Below, in pieces: positions 25,314-33,672 of a stretch of 64,000 nt of DNA (the stretch's first letter is position 1; each line of letters starts with the position of its first letter). Source of the DNA: Candidatus Brachythrix odensensis (GTDB lineage Bacteria > Chloroflexota > Anaerolineae > J036 > Brachytrichaceae); contig JADKDT010000026.1 in the NCBI GenBank assembly GCA_016714465.1, forward strand, positions 433,154 to 497,153, written 5' to 3'. The translations under genes were made by a program, and so were the position numbers. The notes beneath the pieces were generated by a model. It did not search any database and had not been told where the DNA came from. It saw nothing but the letters and a program-made list of their open reading frames with translations.

Positions 25314-26494
25314 ACACAATTACCCAGGAAAAACTCGACCAGGCCGTTGCGCTTCTCGCAGAGCAAAACCTCGACTGCTGGATCACGTTTGTGCGTGAGA
25401 CAGGCCAGGTGATGGACCCCGCCCTGGATCTACTGACCGGGTTTGGGCTGACCTGGGTGAGCGCCCTCATCATTGCGCGGGATGGCAGAAAGACCGCCAT
25501 CGTCGGCCGCTATGACGCTGACAATGTTCGCAAGCTGGAGGCATGGACCGAGGTGATCGGGTATGACACCAGCATCGAGGAGCACTTGCGCAAGGTGCTC
25601 GAGAGCCTGAATCCGGGCTCGATCGGGTTGAACTACTCGCTGAGCGACCCGGCTTCCGACGGCCTGACCTTTGGCATGTATGCCAAGCTCGCCACTCTGC
25701 TGGCAGGCACGCCCTTTCCCGGGCGATTCACCAGCGCCGAGAATGTCGCGCGGCGTCTGCGCGAGCGGAAGTCGCCTGCTGAGCTCAGCCGCATCCGGCA
25801 CACCATCGGTCTGACCGAACACCTTTACGCCCAGCTATTTGCGCTTCCGCTGCGCGGCATGACCGAAATCGAAGTCCATGCCAAAGCTGGCGAGTTTGCC
25901 AGCACTCTGGGCGCCGAGTTCGGCTGGGAACGTTTGACCGACCCCATAGTCAATGCCGGTCCCGATTCGTCCATCGGGCACGGAATCCCATCCAACCTCG
26001 TCATTCAGCCGGGGCAAATCCTGCACCTCGACATGGGACTGCGCCATGACGACTATTGCAGTGATCTGCAGCGCGACGCCTACGTGCTGCGGGAGGGCGA
26101 AACCGAGGCTCCCGAAGCCGTGACGCGGGCTTGGGCGGCGTGCCGCGCGGCGCTGGAAGCTGCCCGGGCGGCGATAAAGCCCGGGATTATCGGCGCGGAC
26201 GTGGACGCCATCGCCCGAAAGACGCTCATCGACGCGGGCTATCCGGAATTCATGCACGCCTTCGCCCATCACGTTGGACGGCGCGTCCACGACGGCGGAA
26301 GCATCCTGGGACCGCGCTGGGCGAAATACAGCGACCTCCCAAACAAGCCGGTGGAGCTGGGCGCCGTATACGCCATCGAACTCGGCACGATGGTCGACGG
26401 GATCGGCTATCTCGGCCTGGAAGAGAACGTCGTCGTGACTGCGTCGGGCGCCGAATACCTCAGCACGCCCCAAACCGAACTCATCCTGCTCTAG
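25310..26494 (+). CDS. M24 family metallopeptidase (Xaa-Pro peptidase-like)
   Basis: Cytoplasmic pita-bread peptidase of 394 residues. The N-terminal creatinase-type domain (to about residue 160) is followed by a catalytic domain with the five metal ligands. Asp is in LHLDMGLRH, Asp in YCSDLQRDAY, His in FAHHVGRRVHDGG, Glu in AIELGTMV and Glu in GLEENVVVT. It is most like Xaa-Pro aminopeptidase/dipeptidase (PepP/PepQ); creatinase-like hydrolases share the fold, so the substrate is not certain. It overlaps the parB stop by four bases. A CACAAAG-type inverted repeat follows. Confidence 0.88.
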   Translation: MNTITQEKLDQAVALLAEQNLDCWITFVRETGQVMDPALDLLTGFGLTWVSALIIARDGRKTAIVGRYDADNVRKLEAWTEVIGYDTSIEEHLRKVLESLNPGSIGLNYSLSDPASDGLTFGMYAKLATLLAGTPFPGRFTSAENVARRLRERKSPAELSRIRHTIGLTEHLYAQLFALPLRGMTEIEVHAKAGEFASTLGAEFGWERLTDPIVNAGPDSSIGHGIPSNLVIQPGQILHLDMGLRHDDYCSDLQRDAYVLREGETEAPEAVTRAWAACRAALEAARAAIKPGIIGADVDAIARKTLIDAGYPEFMHAFAHHVGRRVHDGGSILGPRWAKYSDLPNKPVELGAVYAIELGTMVDGIGYLGLEENVVVTASGAEYLSTPQTELILL

Positions 26495-26519
26495 GAAATC
26501 CGGCCGAACTCCTCAAGTC

Positions 26520-26589
26520 TTCACCACAAAGACACAAATACACAAAGCGACCTGTAATTCTCTTTGTGACTTCGTGTCTTTGTGGTGAA
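26520..26589. repeat. CACAAAG-type inverted repeat between convergent genes
   Basis: TTCACCACAAAGACACAAA at 26520 is mirrored by TTTGTGGTGAA ending at 26589. Inner CACAAAG copies pair imperfectly around a short loop. It lies between the M24 peptidase and the minus-strand membrane protein, so it can act as a terminator. The same unit forms the element at 38475-38530. Confidence 0.7.
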
Positions 26590-26623
26590 AGAGAACCCGC
26601 CCAGCGGCTCCCGCCGCGACTCG

Positions 26624-27046
26624 TCAGCTGTCGTCACCCCCATCTGCATCGCGCACCTCGCCGCTTTCGCCGATCACGTAGAACTTGCGCCGGGCGGGCA
26701 TCGCGTATCCTGCGTCGGCATATCCCGCATTTCCAGCCGGAAGACCTGGCGCAAAACGCCGTGCGTCCACCATGAACGGACCACTCGGAAGCGACCAGTA
26801 GGTGGGTGGTTCCTGAGGCAGCGGGGCCGTATACCGTTGCAGCCGCTCATCGCGAGGCGCGCCCTCGCGACGCTTCATTGCCGCGAAAGTGATGAATGCC
26901 GCGCATGGCGCGCATAGCAGTATCCCGACCGCCGCGCCGCTCAACAGGACGATGGTCGCCTGTTCCATTCGCGTCCCGACGACAAAGGCCAGGACGACTG
27001 CGAAGATGATCAAGGCGATCGCAGAGGTTTTGATGAACTTGTCCAT
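26624..27046 (-). CDS. Hypothetical membrane protein with two N-terminal spans
   Basis: The 140-residue protein has two membrane segments (about residues 7-25, TSAIALIIFAVVLAFVVGT, and 32-57, IVLLSGAAVGILLCAPCAAF). A cytoplasmic Arg/Lys-rich and Pro-rich tail follows, ending in an acidic run (ADGGDDS). The tail includes PLPQEPPTYW and RRKFYVIGESGEV. No family is recognised. It lies 24 bases upstream of the FtsK-like gene on the same strand in reverse order, that is, downstream of it in transcription. It may therefore share the LexA-type control region of that gene. Confidence 0.6.
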   Translation of the reverse strand: MDKFIKTSAIALIIFAVVLAFVVGTRMEQATIVLLSGAAVGILLCAPCAAFITFAAMKRREGAPRDERLQRYTAPLPQEPPTYWSLPSGPFMVDARRFAPGLPAGNAGYADAGYAMPARRKFYVIGESGEVRDADGGDDS

Positions 27047-27070
27047 GAGGCTCCTTATGAGTTATCGCGA

Positions 27071-28138
27071 CTAGCGGCTGGCCAGGAGGCCAGGCTGGTA
27101 CGGAAACGTATTGGCTGCAGCCAGAATTGGCCGGCGTCTTCCGATTTCGAGCACATCAGGTTCGGCCGCCTGAAAACGAATCACCCGCGTGCCGGTCACG
27201 GCGACAAAGTCGCCTCGTCCATTCAGGCGCTCCGCGCCTGTGGCCGGAAGACCGGCTGCGGTCCGCGCGTCCTCCAGCGAAGACACCTTGCCTACCAAAC
27301 GCAGCGGCAGGTTCGCCTTCAGGAGCGGCCCGATGGCCTTGGAAGATGGCTTCTGGGTGCAGACGATCAGGTGCAGGCCTGATTCACGGCCGCGCTGGGC
27401 AATGCGTGTCAGCGCATCGATGACGCCGGCGCCGCCGGTCATGCATAGATCCGCCAACTCGTCGATGAAGATGATGATCCGTGGCGTTGGCGCGGCGTCA
27501 ATCACCCGCCGATCCATAACCTCGCACGCGCGGGTGAGCGCGTCAGCGGCCGCCTGAGCCGTCTGCGCCACCGGAAGGAGCAAGTGCTCTTCGACATGCC
27601 GCGAAAAGGCGTTGTCGGCCCGGAGTTTCGGATCAATGACGATCAGGCCAAGCTGGCGAGGCCGATTTCGCGCAATTAGGCTCAGCACCATCGACTGAGC
27701 CAGTAAAGTCTTCCCCGATCCGGTTGTGCCCGCGATCAGGACGTGGCCGACCTCGGGCGCAGACAAACGCGCCATCAGCGGAGCACCGTCTTCGGACAAA
27801 CCCAGGACCGCCGTGTGCTCAGCATACGAAGGCAGCTTCTCCATAAGCGCGGACAAACGGACCGACCGCCGCGATTCAGATGGCCGCGAGACCTGTACGG
27901 CCAGATGCGGACCTTGCTGTGCGATTCGCACCTCGTCGCTCCCGACCGCCAGGGCGATGTCGGCCCGAAGGGCCTTGAGCTGATTGACCTTGGTGCCCGG
28001 GTAAGGCCGCAGCAGAAACTCGACAAACCCGGGCGTGACCTTTCCGCCAACCACCGAGGCCGGCGCCTTGCGGTCACGCAGGACGGCTTCAATCTGGTCA
28101 GATTCGCTATTGAGTCGCATCATCAGTCGCCTCGACAT
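27071..28138 (-). CDS. Short FtsK/SpoIIIE-type DNA translocase lacking membrane and gamma domains
   Basis: A 355-residue motor ATPase equivalent to the alpha and beta modules of FtsK. The alpha part (VTPGFVEFLLRPYPGTKVNQ, then ALRADIALAVGSDEVRI) leads to Walker A GTTGSGKTLLAQSM and Walker B RIIIFIDELADLCM. Later RecA-fold motifs include RGRESGLHLIVCTQ. There is no N-terminal membrane region and no C-terminal winged helix that would read KOPS/SRS sequences. It is therefore not the classical division translocase. Two GAAC-N4-GTTC boxes lie 58-104 bases upstream. The likely role is a damage-inducible or accessory DNA or protein motor; this is inference. Confidence 0.82.
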   Translation of the reverse strand: MSRRLMMRLNSESDQIEAVLRDRKAPASVVGGKVTPGFVEFLLRPYPGTKVNQLKALRADIALAVGSDEVRIAQQGPHLAVQVSRPSESRRSVRLSALMEKLPSYAEHTAVLGLSEDGAPLMARLSAPEVGHVLIAGTTGSGKTLLAQSMVLSLIARNRPRQLGLIVIDPKLRADNAFSRHVEEHLLLPVAQTAQAAADALTRACEVMDRRVIDAAPTPRIIIFIDELADLCMTGGAGVIDALTRIAQRGRESGLHLIVCTQKPSSKAIGPLLKANLPLRLVGKVSSLEDARTAAGLPATGAERLNGRGDFVAVTGTRVIRFQAAEPDVLEIGRRRPILAAANTFPYQPGLLASR

Positions 28139-28195
28139 GCTTTCCTCGCCTCGCCGGTTCCAGCCACCCTTGGGTGAGCGCGGCTCCGAACGATT

Positions 28196-28213
28196 CTAGA
28201 ACACGTGTTCTAG
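28196..28213. promoter_or_regulatory. LexA/SOS-type operator 1
   Basis: CTAGAACACGTGTTCTAG is a perfect 18-base palindrome with a GAAC-N4-GTTC core (28199-28210), the Gram-positive SOS box form. It sits 58 bases before the FtsK-like start and 110 bases before tRNA-Lys on the other strand. Its use by a LexA protein in this organism is inferred. Confidence 0.65.
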
Positions 28214-28228
28214 TGGCCAGATGATATT

Positions 28229-28242
28229 AGAACAAATGTTCT
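28229..28242. promoter_or_regulatory. LexA/SOS-type operator 2
   Basis: AGAACAAATGTTCT carries a second GAAC-N4-GTTC core (28230-28241). Its centre is 31 bases from the centre of operator 1, about three helical turns, so two dimers would bind on one face of the helix. Confidence 0.62.
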
Positions 28243-28322
28243 TTGTCAAGGGTAGCGTGGAAATGCGAAATGGACTGCGGCGGTGGTTCCACCGCTCAGG
28301 TGCGATAGAATCAAAAGCCTCA

Positions 28323-28395
28323 GGGCCATTAGCTCAGTTGGTAGAGCAGGAGACTTTTAATCTCTGTGTCGCAGGTTCGAGTCCTGCATGGCTCA
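28323..28395 (+). tRNA. tRNA-Lys (anticodon UUU)
   Basis: All four arms fold. The acceptor stem pairs GGGCCAT with ATGGCTC (one G-T). The D arm is GCTC-AGTTGGTA-GAGC and the anticodon loop is CTTTTAA with anticodon TTT. The T arm is GCAGG-TTCGAGT-CCTGC. The discriminator base is A and no CCA is encoded. A perfect terminator hairpin follows 7 bases downstream. Confidence 0.97.
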
Positions 28396-28402
28396 TTGCC
28401 GC

Positions 28403-28438
28403 AACGCCGCGTAATTACGCGGCGTTGCTGTTTGTTTT
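28403..28438 (+). terminator. Intrinsic terminator after tRNA-Lys
   Basis: AACGCCGCGTAA is followed directly by its reverse complement (28403-28426), a perfect 12-base-pair stem. A T-rich stretch (GTTTGTTTT) follows. This is the clearest classical terminator in the window and ends the tRNA transcript. Confidence 0.85.
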
Positions 28439-28473
28439 GATCGCGCCGACGGGCGACCCGGAGGTATCTCGAC

Positions 28474-29655
28474 ATGAACGAAGCCGAATATGCAGCGCTC
28501 GCCGCTGAGATTCTCGCTGTGATCGATGAGAACCACGCCGGCATGGCGGCGATAAGCCGCGACATCCATGCCCATCCGGAAATCATGTTCGAAGAGCGCT
28601 ATGCGGCCGCGAAGTTGACGTCCGCGTTGTCCGAACACGGCTTTGAAGTGCAGCGCGGGGTGGGCGGGCTGGAGACGGCCTTTGTGGCCCTTTCCGGCGT
28701 CAATCCGGGCCCCACGGTTGGTTTCATCGCCGAGTACGACGCGCTGCCCGGGATCGGGCACGCGTGCGGACACAATCTCATCGCCACCTCCGCGCTGGCA
28801 GCCGGGTTTGCGCTCAATCGTGTGATCGATCGTTTGCCGGGCCAGATTGCCGTCATTGGGACGCCCGCCGAAGAGGGTGGCGGCGGCAAAGTGACGATGC
28901 GCGATGCCGGCGTCTTTGCCCAGGTGGACGCCGTCCTGATGACCCACATGGCGATGGAGACGGTGACCAAGCCGGTGTTTCTGGCGGTGGCGGCCATCGA
29001 TCTCGCCTTCCATGGCAAGGCCAGTCACGCCGCCGCCGCGCCCGAAGCGGGGATCAATGCGTTGGACGCAGTGATCCAGTTCTTCAACGGCATGAATGCG
29101 CTGCGCCAGCATGTGCGATCCGACGCGCGGATGCATGGCATCATACTCAACGGCGGTCAGGCGGCCAACATCGTCCCCGAGTACGCCAGCGCGAAGTACG
29201 TCGTCCGCGCGCGGGACACCATGTATGTGCGCGAGCTGTTGCTCAAGGCCCGGGCGTGCGCCGAGGCCGCTGCGCTGGCCACGGGCGCGCGCCTCGAATT
29301 CAAAGTCGGAGCCACTCTGGAGCATGTCGCATCAAATGGGGTAATGGCGGATCTCTTCGGTGAGAAGTTGCGCAACCTGGGCTGGTCCTCGACCGAGGTT
29401 CAGCTGGACGGGCCTGCCAGCACCGATATGGGCGCGCTCAGCCACGCGGTGCCGGCCATTCACCCCCTGGTGCAAATCGCCGACTTTCCCGTCGCCTGGC
29501 ACACGCCTGAATTCCGCGAGGCAGCCTGGTCCGATCGGGGTCAGGAAGGGATGCGCACGGCCGCCAAGGCGATGGCGCTCACGGCGCTGGACCTGCTGGT
29601 CAAGCCGGGGCTGTTGGATGCGGTGAAAGCGGAATTCGCGGAGCTCCCGCGCTGA
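28474..29655 (+). CDS. M20 family amidohydrolase (AbgB-like aminoacylase/peptidase)
   Basis: Zinc-dependent amidohydrolase of 393 residues that cleaves an N-acyl or amino-benzoyl amino acid. M20D motifs are in order: DIHAHPEIMFEE, FIAEYDALPGIGHACGHNLI (metal ligand His), GTPAEEGGGGKVTM (catalytic Glu), MTHMA and the later STDMGALSHAVPAIHP with its His. A dimerisation lid occupies about residues 180-300 (ASHAAAAPEAGINALDAV). It is closest in pattern to AbgB/PM20-domain hydrolases rather than DapE. The substrate is unknown. It is followed 9 bases later by a methyltransferase on the same strand. Confidence 0.85.
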   Translation: MNEAEYAALAAEILAVIDENHAGMAAISRDIHAHPEIMFEERYAAAKLTSALSEHGFEVQRGVGGLETAFVALSGVNPGPTVGFIAEYDALPGIGHACGHNLIATSALAAGFALNRVIDRLPGQIAVIGTPAEEGGGGKVTMRDAGVFAQVDAVLMTHMAMETVTKPVFLAVAAIDLAFHGKASHAAAAPEAGINALDAVIQFFNGMNALRQHVRSDARMHGIILNGGQAANIVPEYASAKYVVRARDTMYVRELLLKARACAEAAALATGARLEFKVGATLEHVASNGVMADLFGEKLRNLGWSSTEVQLDGPASTDMGALSHAVPAIHPLVQIADFPVAWHTPEFREAAWSDRGQEGMRTAAKAMALTALDLLVKPGLLDAVKAEFAELPR

Positions 29656-29664
29656 ACGAACGCC

Positions 29665-30306
29665 ATGGCTGGTTTTGAAAACCCGTTCGGGGCCAGCTAC
29701 GATCGAGTCGCGCCTGCCTATGCCGCCCGGATTGCGGACGAACTGCGGGGCAAGCCACTTGATCGGCTACTCCTCTCGCGCCTTGCGGATGACACACGCG
29801 GAATCGGGCCGATTGGCGACGTGGGCTGTGGCCCTGGCCATGTCGCACGGTATCTCTCCAGCGCAGGCGCGGAAGTTATCGCCTCGGACATCTCACCTGG
29901 CATGCTGCGGGAAGCCGGGGTGATTGCGCCAATTGCGCCGCGCACGGCTGCTGATATGCGCCAATTGCCATTCGCCGATCATTCGCTGGCCGGGGTGTGC
30001 GCCTTTTACGCGGTCATTCATATTCTGCCGGACGAGCGGCCGCACGTCTTCCGCGAATTCCATCGCGTGCTGCGCGCGGGCGGGGTTGCCCTCGTGGCGT
30101 TTCACATCGGTGACGAAGTCCGCCGCTTGGAGGACTGGTGGGGCATCGCCGTGTCTGTAGATTTCCGCTTCTTGCGGACCGAAGTCATTTCCGCGGAGAT
30201 GGGCGCGGCCGGGTTCGTTATCGAGGATGAGATTGAACGGGCGCCCTATTCGGGCGTCGAACACCCAAGTCGGCGCGGCTATGTTTACGCGCGGCGAACT
30301 CCCTAA
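29665..30306 (+). CDS. Class I SAM-dependent methyltransferase
   Basis: A 213-residue cytoplasmic methyltransferase of the Methyltransf_11 type. The SAM-binding GxGxG motif is DVGCGPGHVARYLSSAGA, followed by the acidic end of strand 2 (VIASDIS). LPFADHSLAGVCAFYAVIH is the post-II motif and EFHRVLRAGGVALVAFHIG the typical strand-5 region. The acceptor cannot be named. It starts 9 bases after the M20 gene and so is likely co-transcribed. It converges on the SHOCT-like gene at 30340. Confidence 0.85.
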   Translation: MAGFENPFGASYDRVAPAYAARIADELRGKPLDRLLLSRLADDTRGIGPIGDVGCGPGHVARYLSSAGAEVIASDISPGMLREAGVIAPIAPRTAADMRQLPFADHSLAGVCAFYAVIHILPDERPHVFREFHRVLRAGGVALVAFHIGDEVRRLEDWWGIAVSVDFRFLRTEVISAEMGAAGFVIEDEIERAPYSGVEHPSRRGYVYARRTP

Positions 30307-30339
30307 AGGTGGTCCGCTGAAGACCAGCCGAGCGCGGTT

Positions 30340-30726
30340 CTACTCCAGGAAGATCTCGACGTGCTCGCCGTCGGTTTCGTCCTGCACGTCGATGATCTTG
30401 CCCATGGCATTGCTTCGAATCGCTTCGACGATGGCGGCCGCGTCCATTTCGCTCATTTCAGGCGCAAAGCGGGCGCCGATCTTCATCCCGACATTCACCA
30501 GGCCAATCGGCAGGTTGATGTTCACTTTCGCTTTTCCGGTGACCGAATCCGTCACCCGCACCCGCAGGAAGCGGGCCGGACTCCCCGCGCTCGCGCTCAG
30601 CGGCGCGGCGGTTGAGGGGCGAGGTCCCACGCTCAATGCCGCAAGAAGTTTTGCGCCATCATCGGCGCTGATTTTGCCCTCTTCAATCATCTTGAGTATC
30701 TTGAGTCGTTCTTCGGTTGTAGCCAT
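30340..30726 (-). CDS. SHOCT-like helical-motif protein, last gene of the operon
   Basis: A 128-residue soluble protein. It opens with the short two-helix motif ILKMIEEGKISADDGAKLLA (residues 10-29), seen in bacterial SHOCT-like and YvlB/DUF2089 proteins. A Ser/Ala-rich linker follows, then a compact beta-rich region (RFLRVRVTDSVTGKAKVNIN, then LPIGLVNVGMKIGARF). That part reads like DUF4097/LiaF-type surface proteins. The C-terminus is acidic (DVQDETDGEHVEIFLE). A near-identical C-terminal theme, DVHEGKNGERVQI, ends the gene at 33003. Function is unknown; the operon context suggests an envelope-stress role. Confidence 0.65.
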   Translation of the reverse strand: MATTEERLKILKMIEEGKISADDGAKLLAALSVGPRPSTAAPLSASAGSPARFLRVRVTDSVTGKAKVNINLPIGLVNVGMKIGARFAPEMSEMDAAAIVEAIRSNAMGKIIDVQDETDGEHVEIFLE

Positions 30727-30753
30727 TGTTCTCCTTAGGGGTCTTCAACGCGT

Positions 30754-32055
30754 TTAGGTGAGTGACGCGACTTGGGACGCAACGGTCATCTTTGCCGCGG
30801 TAGATGGAGCGCCAAGCGCGCGCACGTCGCGCGAAAGCAGTCCGCTCAGGCTGACCAAAATGCTGATCAACCCTGCCCCGATGTACCAGGCCCGTGGACC
30901 AAACGTCTCAGCCAACGGACCCGCAATCAGCAGGCTAAGCGGCGAGATGCCCATCGCGGCGGTGCCCAGTAGTGCCATGACCCGGCCCTGGGCGTGTTTC
31001 GGGATGACCGACTGAAAGATCGCCATGACGGAGCCGTTCGCCAGGGCCTGCATGACCGAGGCCAAAAACATGCCGGCCACAGCCATACCGAATGCCGCGG
31101 CTGGCGCGAATCCGATCACGGCAATTCCCGTCCCGATCCCAACTGCCCCCACGATCGTGGTGTAGATGCGCCGCTTGAATCCCCCCCATGCGCTCATCAC
31201 CAGTCCGCCCAGCACCAGTCCTATGCCGCCCGCGCCTTCCAGCAAAGCCAACTCCGGGGCACCGCCCGCGAAGTGGCGCGTGATCAGAAGCGGCGCCAGC
31301 GCCCCCGTGGGGGTGAGCAGGAAGTTGAGCAGCGACGACATTACCGCGATGAAGACCAGACCACGATTGCCAGCCAGCACAGCGAAACCTTCGCGCATCT
31401 CATGCAGCAAGGCTGGCCCGGGCAGATGCGCCCCCGGCGCGGCCTGGCGCGCAGGCTGGGGAATCGCGACAATGAGCAAAGGCAGCACTGCCATCAGGGC
31501 GGTCAAGACGTCGATGGCCATCGCGGCTGAGATCGGTGCGATGCTCAGCATGAGCGCGCCCCCAGCCGGCGCAAAAATCCCGATTGCTCCCTGCAGCATC
31601 TGGTTCATCCCGCCGATCCGGGTGAGGTGCGCCTCGGGGACCAGCATCGAGGTCGAGGCCTGCATCGCCGGCATTTGGAAGGCGCCCAGGATCGAGCGGA
31701 CAAAGATCGCCGCATAGACGTGCCACAACTGGGCGACTTCGGCCACAAACAAGCCGGCCAGGACAAATGCCACGACCGCGCTCAAGGTGTCCGTCACCAG
31801 CATCACCCGGCGCCGGTTCCAGCGATCAACCAACGCGCCTGCGAATGGCATGACGACAACAGAGGGAAGGATCGCGACAAGCGTCGCGGTTGTGAGCGCA
31901 ACGGCGGACTGGGTCGTCAAGGTAATCCACCACACCAGGGCGAATTGGGCGAGGTGGCTGCCAAATTGGGACGCGGCCTGTCCGGCCCAGATCGTCACGA
32001 AACGCGGCAACCAGCGCGTGTCATTCTGGTTTGGGGACGAAGACGGATTGAACAT
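30754..32055 (-). CDS. MFS transporter (EntS/MFS_3 type)
   Basis: A 12-helix major-facilitator exporter of 433 residues. The start at 32055 (MFNPSSSPNQNDTRW) lies five bases after the stop of the upstream gene; the longer frame to 32109 overlaps that gene. The motif-A-like loop between helices 2 and 3 reads FAGALVDRWNRRRVMLVTD, the hallmark of the MFS_3 group, whose members export siderophores and drugs. Later helices include LLNFLLTPTGALAPLLI and MALLGTAAMGISPLSLLIAG. The substrate is unknown. It lies inside a minus-strand operon of envelope-related genes. Confidence 0.88.
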   Translation of the reverse strand: MFNPSSSPNQNDTRWLPRFVTIWAGQAASQFGSHLAQFALVWWITLTTQSAVALTTATLVAILPSVVVMPFAGALVDRWNRRRVMLVTDTLSAVVAFVLAGLFVAEVAQLWHVYAAIFVRSILGAFQMPAMQASTSMLVPEAHLTRIGGMNQMLQGAIGIFAPAGGALMLSIAPISAAMAIDVLTALMAVLPLLIVAIPQPARQAAPGAHLPGPALLHEMREGFAVLAGNRGLVFIAVMSSLLNFLLTPTGALAPLLITRHFAGGAPELALLEGAGGIGLVLGGLVMSAWGGFKRRIYTTIVGAVGIGTGIAVIGFAPAAAFGMAVAGMFLASVMQALANGSVMAIFQSVIPKHAQGRVMALLGTAAMGISPLSLLIAGPLAETFGPRAWYIGAGLISILVSLSGLLSRDVRALGAPSTAAKMTVASQVASLT

Positions 32056-32059
32056 GTGT

Positions 32060-32999
32060 TTAGCGTCCAATGTAGGTGAGCGCAGTGATGAGTTGATCGC
32101 GCGCCGCAAGGCTGCCCGAGGCCAGGACCGCTCGCCGGGTCAGGCCGCGCGCGTCCTCAAACACGATTTGCATTCCAGGAAGCGCGCCGAAGCGGGTGGC
32201 GATGGTGACCGATGAAACATAGAAGGCATGCCGGATCGCGGTTTCCCAATCCTGGCCAGTAATGCGGGCCTCGGTCCGCGATAGCGCGATTCGGATCGGC
32301 GCGTTTCTCACGCTTGAATCTGCCATTCCTGGCACAACCTCGCCGAACCACACATACGCCGGGGCGCCGGCGCCGGCCGCCATGGCAAATGCGGGCAGGC
32401 GCGGCGCAAAGTCGGCGCGCCTGGCAAATGCCGTAACGATGTATCCGGCAATGACCGCCAGCGCCGACATTCCGCCCATTGCGGCAAGCCGGTCGCGCGT
32501 CGCAACATCGGGCGGGGCCGTCACATCGAGAAATATGGGCGGTTCCGCGCCATCGCCGAGGGTCAGGCGCCCGACCAGGGTCAACGTCCCGGTTGCGCCG
32601 GCCGGGAGCGTGTCTCGGGTCACCCAGACGCGATCGGCATTATCCAGACCCACGAGGCTGACCCACTCGCCGCCGCGGAGCTCGATCGGCCCAAGACTCA
32701 GGCGGGTCTGATACGGCTTTTGAAGTGTCCAGTCGTCCCGTTATGCGGACATATCGCCCGCCCATGCTGGCCGAGATGCGGGAGACCTCGGTGTCATAGA
32801 CCCGCAGGTCGCCCCGTCCGGTCTCTTGCAGCCCGATGGCGAAGATGCCACCAATCAGCAGAGCGATGGACAGCACCGTCGCGGCGCGACTGCGGGCGAT
32901 GGCATGCAGCGCGCCCGCCGCCGCGTCGATGGCGCGGGCCAGACCCACAAGGATTGGCCGCGCGGCCACGCCCGGGGCGTCCGTGTCAAGTTGCGCCAT
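32060..32999 (-). CDS. Hypothetical membrane protein, one frameshift
   Basis: Two overlapping frames (32999 to 32640 and 32653 to 32060) make one protein of about 312 residues. The N-terminal part has a membrane helix (AATVLSIALLIGGIFAIGL) and ends in VRITGRLDTSKAV; the second frame continues as LQKPYQTRLSLGPIELRGG. The join is a one-base change near 32722. After an extracytoplasmic domain a second helix appears (MSALAVIAGYIVTAFA). The C-terminal domain ends with DARGLTRRAVLASGSLAARD. No family is recognised. The ATG at 32999 overlaps the stop of the upstream SHOCT-like membrane gene. Confidence 0.6.
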
Positions 33000-33002
33000 C
33001 GA

Positions 33003-33654
33003 TCAACCCACCACGATTTGAACCCGCTCGCCGTTTTTGCCCTCATGGACATCGACGATAAACGGTTCATTCTTGAAGTCGGCCTGGCTCAAGACCGCGA
33101 GCACGTCATCGACCACGGTTCGCTGCAGCGCGGGTATGAAGCGCCCAAACACGCGGATGAGCCAGCCAACCGGCCGGAGCGGGAGCGGCACGCTCAGATT
33201 GATCCGGCGTGGCCAGCGCTCCTCGCCCGTGTCAATCCGGACATGCGCCCAGGGCGCCTGGGCGCTGATCAGCCCAATCGCGGCGATGGCGACACCCAAC
33301 AAGGTCAGAGGGCTGAGGCAGAGCACGGACAGGAACGCCCCAAACCAACCGGTCGTCCACAGCCCGATGAAGACCGCCGAGAAGAGCAGGGCGAGCGCGG
33401 CGCCTGCGGCGGTGAGGGCCACCCATGCATAACGGAAGGAGCGCGGAATCGCGGGCGATGGCGCGCGAGGCGGGAGCACATCGGCTTTGGCCTCGGCGCG
33501 CGTCGCCGGCTCGGCCAGGGGGCTGAGCCTCGGCATACGGGGCGGCGGTCTCGCGCTGCATGGCCTCGAGAATACGCAGGCCTTCCGCGGCTGTCAGCTC
33601 GCCCCGATCGATCATCTCCAGGACGTCGCTGCGCTGTTGATCGTTCATGGTCAT
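33003..33654 (-). CDS. SHOCT-like motif membrane protein, one frameshift
   Basis: The first frame starts at 33654 (MTMNDQQRSDVLEMIDRGEL) and carries the helical motif LEMIDRGELTAAEGLRILEA. It then shifts near 33535 into a frame encoding LSPLAEPATRAEAKADVLPP and the rest. Two to three membrane helices follow (YAWVALTAAGAALALLFSAV and LTLLGVAIAAIGLISA). A cytosolic tail ends in VDVHEGKNGERVQIVVG. The join needs a one-base correction. The overall layout, a short N-terminal motif then a membrane domain, repeats the neighbouring proteins. Function is unknown. Confidence 0.6.
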
Positions 33655-33672
33655 GGATAGGGCCCGCGACGG

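Noticed and set aside
26520..26589. CRISPR or phage att site in the CACAAAG repeats
   Set aside because: There are no unique spacers, no integrase and no cas genes; the units form a hairpin between convergent genes.
28196..28438. Integrative element attachment at tRNA-Lys
   Set aside because: The tRNA is intact, a classical terminator follows, and no integrase or direct repeat of the tRNA 3' end was seen.
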